A DNA stretch of 64,000 nt from assembly GCA_032821775.1 (NCBI GenBank), contig JAVLRN010000012.1, forward strand, positions 558,001 to 622,000. The letters run 5' to 3'. Positions 56,486 to 64,000 of the stretch are shown one piece after another. Numbering within the stretch: position 1 is the stretch's first letter; every line of letters begins with the position of its first letter. Origin of the DNA: Sanguinoderma infundibulare. Its lineage: Eukaryota; Basidiomycota; Agaricomycetes; Polyporales; Polyporaceae. Both the position numbers and the translations under genes were made by a program. The notes below the pieces were generated by a model that ran no database searches, had not been told where the DNA came from, and saw nothing but the letters and a program-made list of their open reading frames with translations.

Positions 56486-59022
56486 GTGTTCATCACTCCA
56501 TCTTGGAAAAACAGGAGGCATACCGGCACTCACGGCTCCTTCCGCTGGATCCGGGAAGCGAGACTTCGACGAAACGCAAGAGTGCGAAGAGGCAAAGCAA
56601 TCAAAGTATACTCACCAGAAGTCAGGGCACCCCAGACAAGAGCCTGTCGCATGCCGCTCTAGTGGCAAAGGATTCGCCGGTTGCCTTTGAGAACGATTCA
56701 TTCGCCATCCCTTCCAGTGGCAGTAGGGGTCCGTGGTGCAGGCCGCGTGAACATGGAGGGATGACGCAGTCTGCTAGCGAGTCACTGTGCGCTCCCGCGA
56801 GGGTGTCGTAAGATTGGCCTTGCGCACAGTGTGGCGCATCACGTGACTGGAAATTATCACGCTCGGGCACTTTGGGGGGGAGGAAATAATAATAAACCAT
56901 AGGCTTGACGGGGAGGCCTTTAAATAACAATGTGCCTCCTAAACTTTGTGAAGACATTGCTAATCTACAAAGTTTATGAGACATATTTTCGGATTTGTCT
57001 CGCGTGCGAGAGGAGATGCTGAAGTTCTGTACTAGTAGGCCATGGCGCATGGGCGTCTGCGTAAGTCCAGATTGGGTGATACCAAAAAGGAAGCCGATAG
57101 CTGGCAGTCTGGAGGTCGTTGTACGGTTAATGTTCTAGTGATCTAGCCCTAGCCATGTTGATCATTCGAACGTCAAAGCACACATGAGACTATGTTCCGA
57201 GTTGACAATTTTATATTATTGCGTGTTTTTGTGCCGGACTGCGTGTACATAACGAACTCGGTGATCGTGCACATGCGCCGCCCGGGGGTTTTCTCTTTTC
57301 TCCCGACTGACATCGACCTCAACAGACCCTCCATAAACAACCGCGCCAAAGCGTCGCCCAAAGCTCATCAGGTCCTCCTGGCGCACCCCTCTAGTTCCAC
57401 CCCACGACCCCGGCCGAAGGCAGGGGGTGGGAGAGACACGCGCGCAACCGTGGACGAGACCTGCGCCAGTCCCGCGGGGGCTGGCGAACGCCTGTCGTGC
57501 TCGTCCGGTGGTCCTCTGTTGATCCGGTGTGGGCGTGAGATACAAACTTAGGACGACGTGCGAGAGCTACTTACCGAGTGCACCGTATGCGGCGCATGAC
57601 GGAAAGACATCCGTGCTCGAGGGTGCTGTGGACACGACCCCGCTTCAACCGCCTGGGGCGGGAACGGTAGTTGTACGCGCTAGCTCGGCCTTCTGCACCG
57701 CAATCGACAGGGTTAGCCAAAGTAGGGAGGTGGGAGTTGAGAGGCGACTCACCAAGTGTTCCTCCACGATCGCCACCGTGTGGTACACGGCATAAGCCTG
57801 ACGCTTGGTGATCGAGGAGGGAGGCACGAGGGCACGAGGGCGAAGCGACAGTAGGCGTCGTCCGTATGGGTCGAGGAGGGCTGACCAGACATTGGGGGCT
57901 CGGCAGCAGGTCGTTATACGAAAGGAAAGCGAGGTCGAACGCGGGGGCCAGGGACGCGGCGTGTGGACGGATGTCCGACACGCCGTCCCTGACCGGGAGA
58001 CGTCGAGTCAGGAGGCCGGGTAGGGTGGAACAAGAACCGAGGCATGAGAAGGGAACGCTGATGAGTCTTCTTGCAAGTAGGCAGGAAAGGAAGCAGATCT
58101 GGGTTTTCTTGTTTTCTAGTTGCAGGCAAGCGAGAGAAGATGATGAAGAGCATTGCTGATGAGCGCTGGTAGTGGAGAGTGGCACTGGCAGATGATGGTT
58201 GTGGATGAGGAGATGGCGCTCCGGGGGTGGTTCTTTATACCCTTCATGATGGTGGCTAACTACCCAACCTCCGGTTCCGATTTGGCAGGTGGCCTTTCAC
58301 AGACAGCTAGCCTTGGTTGACTTGCAGATCGGAACGAGGCTGGGTTGCCGGGGATGTAAAAGACGACGAATGACGCATTATGCGGCAGACATTGACGTCC
58401 GCATTGCCACCCTGAAATCCGAGGAACCGAAGTAACACGCGATCATCCCACCGCGTGTGATTCTGTCCCCGCGAACTTGAAAGGCCAATCCCATTGCTTG
58501 TGCGGCGCACTGTTCGGATTGTCTTCGCCTCTTGATGTCCGGGAACCGAAGTACAGGAGGAGGAATTCTTTCCATGTGGCTCGGTCGCCTTCCCCCGCAG
58601 GAACCATGCCAAAGCGGTCGCTGCGGGCCCGATCTTCGATCACAAACCTTGCCCATGGAAACCACGCACGCAAGAAGGCAAAGTTAGCAACAGACCGGGT
58701 CTGCGGTGAGGAAGACAAGCCTCCTCCCGCTCTGGATACTTAACATAGCATATTAATCGCTAATCGTGTCAAGCGCCCGATTCACGTGGATGGTCACGGT
58801 GTGACATAGCCCCACCTTGTGCTCAAGGCCAATCTGAGATGCAGGGGACGAACTTAAGCTCACCGCGGCCATCACATCAGATTTCGTTGTGTTCGTGCTT
58901 CAATTGACATGCGACAGATGCTACAAATACTATTGATCCAATGCTGCTCCACCCACCGACTTATTTTCCAACTCTTCTCACCGACTACAGACGCTCCCCG
59001 GGCCCTTTCCTCCCTGACGAAC
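56486..59022. other. Gene-poor 2.5-kb region with one unresolved possible exon pair
   Basis: No gene was recognised. On the minus strand, pieces NVWSALLDPYGRRLLSLRP and ITKRQAYAVYHTVAIVEEHL (about 57745-57900) are followed by GTGAGT and, after an AG at about 57690, KAELARTTTVPAPGG-stop. This could be the end of a small spliced gene, but no start or family could be assigned. The rest, including 56490-57200 and 58250-58900, shows only shadow-like open frames. Confidence 0.3.
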
Positions 59023-62000
59023 TCACAAGTTGAATCCAAGCGCCTTCACGAATGGCTCCGTAATGCTCCTGTCCGTCGACGCCATCCACGCCTTCACCCG
59101 CCCGTCCCGTTGCACCACTTGTGCAAGCTCCTGTGCCACGAACGCCTTCAAGTCCTTCACATGCACGACCGGGTCGGCCGGGGCGGCCTCAGCGGCTGCG
59201 AGCCGCGAGTACGCCGCCTGGTACCCTGCCGTTTGCTCCTCGTAGTCGATCTGGGTGAGCCCTGCGTCGGGATCGAGTTCCTCTTTCTTCGTCAGAAGCT
59301 GCTCGGTCTGGAAGAGTTTAGCGAGCGCTTGGAAGGTCGGCGCCCTGTTCAGCGTTGAATGACGACATTCCGACATGAGAGCCCAAAGTCGTCAGCGATA
59401 CGCATAGGCAAAAGCCGACGACGAGACTCACCATGCTTGCGTGCGGGGCTCAGTGAACATCAGCGAGCTCTGCGTCAGCAGCCTCGTCAGCCCGACGACG
59501 ACGACCTTCCTCTCCTTCGGCGGGGACTTGGGAGCTTGAGGGATGATGAAGTTGACCAGCAGCTGGGACCACAACCTAATGCCTGGATATCAGAACACCC
59601 GCATCTGAATCACACGCAAACTCGGCCTGGCTCACCCTTGCTGGATAGCGTCAACCTCGCCCACGATGTAGTCCGGCGTCAGCCCCTCGACGCCGATGGC
59701 CAGGCAGAACCCGAGGAAGTACACGAAATGGTACACGTATTTGTCTGTCTTGCTCGTCTGCATGCGCGTCAGCAGCGTGACGATCAGTCCGCGGAAGTAC
59801 TGCTTCAACGTCTCCCTGTGTGCCCACAAAAGCCATCAGAGCCGTCTCCGCAGGGATGCGATATCTGTGCGAGTCAGACTTACGAAGGTGTGTACTGCAC
59901 GACGGCCTGGAGAAGCTCGAAGCCCCAGCCATCGTTGATCTTGGACGGGATCAGCCGCTGCTGGACCACTCCCAGGACCTGCGTGAGCTGCCCCGCGGCG
60001 ATCATCGACTTCGCGTCATGCGACAAGAAGGCCTTCAAGAGCTTGACGAGGCCGGGGATGCTGCCCTTCTGCTGCCACGATGCGGGTGTGAGGAGGAATT
60101 GCAACAGGCTACGGTATTCAGCCGGCACCGAACCCGTGTGGAGATCGAGCATCTGGGCAAGAATTTGGAAGACATAGGGGATATACTCTGGAGAAAAAGG
60201 TCAAAAACGGTCGGTAGCTACGATAATCGCCATACGCACGGTCGATGTCCTGCTGGAGGATGATGGTGAAGGGACCGAAGAGAGCCTGCTCGAATCTTGA
60301 CAGCGTGCTTGGGTCAGCCTGGACGACAAACCTGCGGTATAAGATAGGTAAGACTCGCTGTGACACCTTTCATCTCAAATGCAGACGCGCCTCATCAACG
60401 CAGAGACGCTCTCGAAAATGTACTGGTCGAAGTTCGGGTTGCTCGGGTTCTTGGAGATGATCCCGAGGATCGCGACCAACCGCTGCAGTATTTGCTCAGA
60501 CCCGTTGGCCAATGTCGATCGCGCAGTGACAATGACCCGCATGACACCTACATGGGCACTCATCAGCACGGCGTATGCAACGGGACCGTATGAGGGACCA
60601 ACACTTCATAAGGTAGTCATTCTCCGCCATCCTTTCCGGTGTGGGTGCTCTCTCGACCTTGGAGAGAAGAGCGTCCAGGAGTTGAGGGGCAATGTCTTGT
60701 ACGTCTGATTGTGCGAACCTACAAAAGCTTGTCAGAATACTTCTCGTAAGCGCAGGTATCAGCTACGTACATGAGCTGCGTACCCTGGCGGATGAACAGG
60801 ATGCGTTCGATGCTGATCGCCGCATAGGTGTAGGTGACATAGTTGCTCGACGACAAGTGGCGAACAAGCGAAGGCAGCACCGACAGCAGTTGCGGTTTGA
60901 CCAGCTACAACATCGCACTCAATATGCAACGCCCAACAGTAAAAATGCCCGCACATCACTTACTTGATTCCGGAAAGTATACAAGAAGCGAATCGCGTCG
61001 ACCTGTAAGATCGGGTGTATGCTCCCCTCCTCTGCTTGCAAGTCCTGAAACACGTGCTCCGAAAAGAACTGCACGACGTCGATGAGCGCATTCGTCGACG
61101 TGACACCGTGCTGCGTCGTGCTGCCCCTTGTCGCGACCGCAGTGAGCAAGTAGATCGCTGTGTCCTTCGCGCGCCAGTTATGCGCCGTGTTCTTGTTGTA
61201 CTCGTTGAGACCCTGTCCGATCCACGCACCCGTCACCTCGGTTGCCTCTGCCTCATGCCCGGACGAGACCAGTGCGCGGACGACATCTGCAGCGGCCTGA
61301 CGACGCGTGACGGCGTCGTTCGAGATGCCGATGCCACCCATTGACGGGACTGCAAGATCTAGTCGGATGTACTCGAGCGGGTCATCCTCGAACTGCTCCA
61401 ATTCGTGTTCTTAAAAGCCATTGATGTCAATGGCCGCCATTGTCTTACAATCCTCGAACACGCCTACCTCGAAGAGCAACGTTCGGCACGACGACACCCT
61501 GTACAAGACCGGAGATGGTCTCTTTTGAGCCGAACAGGTCCTTGTAGTAACCCGTTCGGATGGACGCAGCGATGAAGCGCAAGGACTGCGAGACAAGCTA
61601 CGAAGATGGGCAATGTGTCAGCACCAGGTCCGATCTAATAAATGAGTTGAATGTACCCCGTCGTCCGCAACGCCAGGCCGTTTGCCGCCGCCAACGAGGT
61701 CCCATATCGCCCGAACGAAGGCCTCGACCGTGCCTGATGACTGGAGAGTCTCCGGGTATAGCTTGACAAACAGCTGCACGAGAGATGCATCAGACATGCG
61801 GTATCGCTTCATTCGGTATAACATACCTCGATGATCTCGAGGATCCTTGTTTTCATTTGCGAAGGGAGAGAAGGCGTCGTGTCGTCGGACTACAAACCCA
61901 TTAGCACAACAGATTGCCCTCCTATAGGAAATGGCACTTACGTCACCCTGGAGCTGTGGTGGGTCCCAGGCGAGCAAACGAAGGAACAAACCATCTGGAG

Positions 62001-63176
62001 TACCGAAGAACTGGGCATGCGAATCCTCAATTCCGGGAGGAAGGTCTTGGCAGGCAAAATCGTAGAAGATGTCGACCAGGAAGACCATAGCTTGAACAAC
62101 CTGCGAGAGATTGGGCGGAGGAGGCTGGGAGAAAAGCAAAGTAGTCGTGTGGAGGAAGAGATTGAGAAATGGAGTGAGGAATCGAGAGACCACGTAGTTG
62201 ATTTCGGTGAAGAGAGCATCGGAACGAGCTTCGGCGCGCCATGGGCGGAATATTGAATGCGCGGTCTCGAGAACACCGATGTTGACTTCGTAATTTGAAT
62301 CAGAGAGGGACACTACCAGTTTCTATAATAGGCGATCAGTTACGAGCAATAAAACGCATTGATCGTCCGACAAAGGCGATCCTGTAGGATCCAGCCATAG
62401 AATACGTCTCCCGCTCTACTGCGTGTTCCACTTCCACCATGTAAGAGCAAAAACTTCGTTTCCACAACCCACATATAATAGGTTTACGTTTATCCAGGGT
62501 GCGATGTGAACCAACTCTATCTCTGCAGCATCGCGCGACACGCGAGCCCCACCATCAAGTTGGCTACGGCAGGCAGTCGCGAGGCATACCATCGGGGTAT
62601 GGTCATGGAACTTGGGGACAATGTGAGAACACGCAAACAGACGTCCAGATTGCTTCAGGACGCAGGGGACGCAGAGCAGGAGACCGCCACCGAGGAGAAG
62701 CGCAAACGCGCACAGTACAAAGACAAGGGTACTCACATCGACCAGATCCGGCCACCGCTCAGGAAAGTCGCTCTTCGCGACCAAAGATATTGACTCTGCT
62801 ACTTGCGCGCGGACTGCCTTGTCTGACGCGTTCGAGAGGCGTATCATAGCCGGGACTAGGGCTTCGCGCAGGGCCGCCCGGTCGGCGTCCGCGATAGGAG
62901 GCTCATCCTACAGGGAGACGCGTCGCACTCGTGAGATCACAGAAGATCAGCATCCAGAATGCAAGGACGTACGTCTTCCCATCTCGACTTTACTACGTTT
63001 TTGAGGTAGACGCTACCGGCGAGACGGACGGCGCGATCTTGGGAGGACTCAAGGACAAGGGCGAGGAGGTGGCTGAGAAAACCGGACTGGACGCTGAGGG
63101 CCTGGAGGCTCTGTTCCGCCTGCTTCCTGGAGTCTGGATGGAGAGAGGCGAGGAGGAGAGACGGGAGCTCGGCCAT
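59023..63176 (-). CDS. cse1: CSE1/CAS exportin (importin-alpha recycling factor)
   Basis: Minus-strand multi-exon gene from MAELPSLLLASLHPDSRKQA (ATG 63176; an in-frame ATG at 63227 would add 17 residues) to VKAWMASTDRSITEPFVKAL..GFNL-stop at 59023. The N-terminal importin-beta-type domain is clear (SQDRAVRLAGSVYLKNVVK, AVRAQVAESISLVAKSDFPE), then the CAS/CSE1 repeats (LETAHSIFRPWRAEARSDAL, MVFLVDIFYDFACQDLPPG, LEQFEDDPLEYIRLDLAVPS, RRQAAADVVRALVSSG, IHPILQVDAIRFLYTFRNQ). It returns importin-alpha to the cytoplasm with RanGTP and is essential in yeast. Estimated length about 960-980 residues, typical of the family. One intron (62323-62736, 414 nt) is far longer than the other introns traced in the window. 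Confidence 0.93.
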
Positions 63177-63397
63177 GGCAGTCGGGACACACTCGACGAC
63201 AGCAGCCGCGCTCTCAGTTCTAGCCATCTCTTCCTTGGTGTGTTAAGCGCCCATGGTGACGCACTGCGGTACCGCACTCGAGAGTTTGGACTGAACGAAT
63301 GTTTATGTAACATAACAGTAACCGCGCTACATGTCCACACTACATGATCGCGCACTACATGCGCTATGTGCTACATCGACACATTGTGCTCTGGGTA
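63177..63397. promoter_or_regulatory. CSE1 promoter region
   Basis: A short spacer between the CSE1 start and the stop of the next minus-strand gene. No other feature seen. Confidence 0.4.
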
Positions 63398-64000
63398 ATT
63401 TACGGCCGTCGCTCCACAATGGGCGCAATCTTCACCGCCGGTTCACGGTACGGGTTCCCCTTCATATCAACATCCACTATCTCGTGCGACTCGACGTCGA
63501 TGTAGATTTGCTGCGTAATGGACTGCACTGTGCGTCAGCATGCTGCATCCCGGGTCCCGAAGGAAGCAAGGCGGGGGAAGCCGGGAGAAGAAATGCAGAT
63601 ATCGAACACTCACCCGTTTGCTTGTGTCTTGGCGGAGCATATTCGCACCGACGTGCCTGGACCTCGCTGCCATGCCCATGTGGTGCTCATGACGCTGGCC
63701 GTTGGACGGATCGCTGGACTCGTAACGCCATCCGCTCCGTGTGTTCAGGCTTGACAGGAGCGACGCCGTATACAGCTTTGCCAGGGACATGTTGAAAATG
63801 AGGTGGAAGCCAGATGTCTTGGAGAAGAGAGGGCCATGATATCAGCAATGGGCTTTCGGTGGACACAGGTAACGGCGCCTCAGCACGGAAGACTACACCC
63901 ACAGTGACTAAGAAAAGAATGAGATCAACGATCGCCCAAACCGATGTGATGACACCAGTTTGAACGATAGCTATGCCGGACAGTATTTCAGTAAAAGACA
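63398..64000 (-). CDS. DUF6534 membrane protein, C-terminal part, cut by the window edge
   Basis: Minus-strand exons enter from beyond position 64000. GIAIVQTGVITSVWAIVDLI with LFLVT is a membrane segment. After an intron with its acceptor near 63819 comes HLIFNMSLAKLYTASLLSSL followed by NTRSGWR, the DUF6534 signature (compare VYANSLLAALNSRQ in the gene at 27.9-30.2 kb). A last intron leads to SITQQIYIDVESHEIVDVD, then MKGNPYREPAVKIAPIVERR and P-stop at 63398. The N-terminal half and start are outside the window. Function of the family is unknown. Confidence 0.75.

Noticed and set aside
22936..57200. A secondary-metabolite cluster around the methyltransferases
   Set aside because: No polyketide synthase, NRPS, terpene synthase, P450 or transporter was found nearby; neighbours are housekeeping genes.
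1..64000. CRISPR arrays, rRNA operons, bacterial-type operons
   Set aside because: No regularly spaced short repeats and no rRNA sequence were seen; the window is intron-rich eukaryotic DNA.

Overview
The window is nuclear DNA of a filamentous basidiomycete, most likely an agaricomycete of the polypore type. The evidence is GC-rich genes split by many 50-60 nt GT-AG introns, DUF6534 membrane proteins, an F-box protein of the agaricomycete kind, a fused BioD-BioA biotin gene and a BAH-containing DNMT1. Gene models were spliced by eye; where a frame or splice could not be closed this is stated.

Layout. 0.8-5.1 kb (+): Gln-rich ARID protein (Swi1-like). 5.7-8.7 kb (+): AP-3 beta subunit. 8.7-12.9 kb (-): Cwh43 GPI-lipid remodelling protein, convergent with AP-3 beta. 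13.4-16.8 kb (-): large low-complexity protein with a coiled coil, a poly-Pro run and a WH2-like motif. 17.3-19.0 kb (-): four-span MARVEL-like membrane protein. 19.9-22.6 kb (+): bifunctional dethiobiotin synthetase/DAPA aminotransferase. 23.4-24.5 kb (+): SAM methyltransferase, copy A. 27.9-30.2 kb (-): DUF6534 membrane protein. 31.1-33.0 kb: head-to-head pair of a disrupted unknown gene (-) and a frameshifted SEC20-like SNARE gene (+) whose last codons still read HDEL. 33.6-34.5 kb (-): ribosomal protein uL1/L10a. 35.0-36.5 kb (-): F-box protein with a frameshift. 37.7-38.3 kb (-): secreted DUF5648-type protein. 39.3-41.2 kb (+): trimethyllysine dioxygenase (carnitine pathway). 41.7-44.8 kb (-): Vps34 PI3-kinase. 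45.1-46.3 kb (+): Nudix CoA-type hydrolase. 46.6-51.2 kb (+): DNMT1 cytosine methyltransferase. 51.35-52.4 kb (-): unresolved gene pieces. 53.0-53.5 kb (-): small tail-anchored protein. 54.8-55.9 kb (-): SAM methyltransferase, copy B. 59.0-63.2 kb (-): CSE1 exportin. 63.4 kb to the edge (-): a second DUF6534 gene, C-terminal part only.

The most unusual structure is a large inverted segmental duplication. About 3 kb around methyltransferase copy A (roughly 22.9-26.6 kb) recurs in opposite orientation around copy B (roughly 56.5-53.7 kb). The arms enclose about 27 kb that includes SEC20, uL1, VPS34 and DNMT1. Each arm ends on its inner side in a 180-bp tandem repeat. The left arm is interrupted by a 999-bp insertion flanked by TA with imperfect inverted ends, and the right arm preserves the matching empty site. 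Conservation between arms is very uneven.

A second theme is a run of apparent single-base frameshifts (three in sec20, one in the F-box gene, plus a stop and a shift in the sec20 neighbour). They lie beside intact genes and mean either local decay or base-level assembly errors.

Functionally most genes are housekeeping: vesicle traffic (AP-3, Sec20, Vps34), lipid anchors (Cwh43), nuclear transport (CSE1), chromatin (ARID protein, DNMT1), and biotin and carnitine metabolism. The lineage-specific part is the methyltransferase duplication, the DUF6534 genes and the small secreted or membrane proteins.
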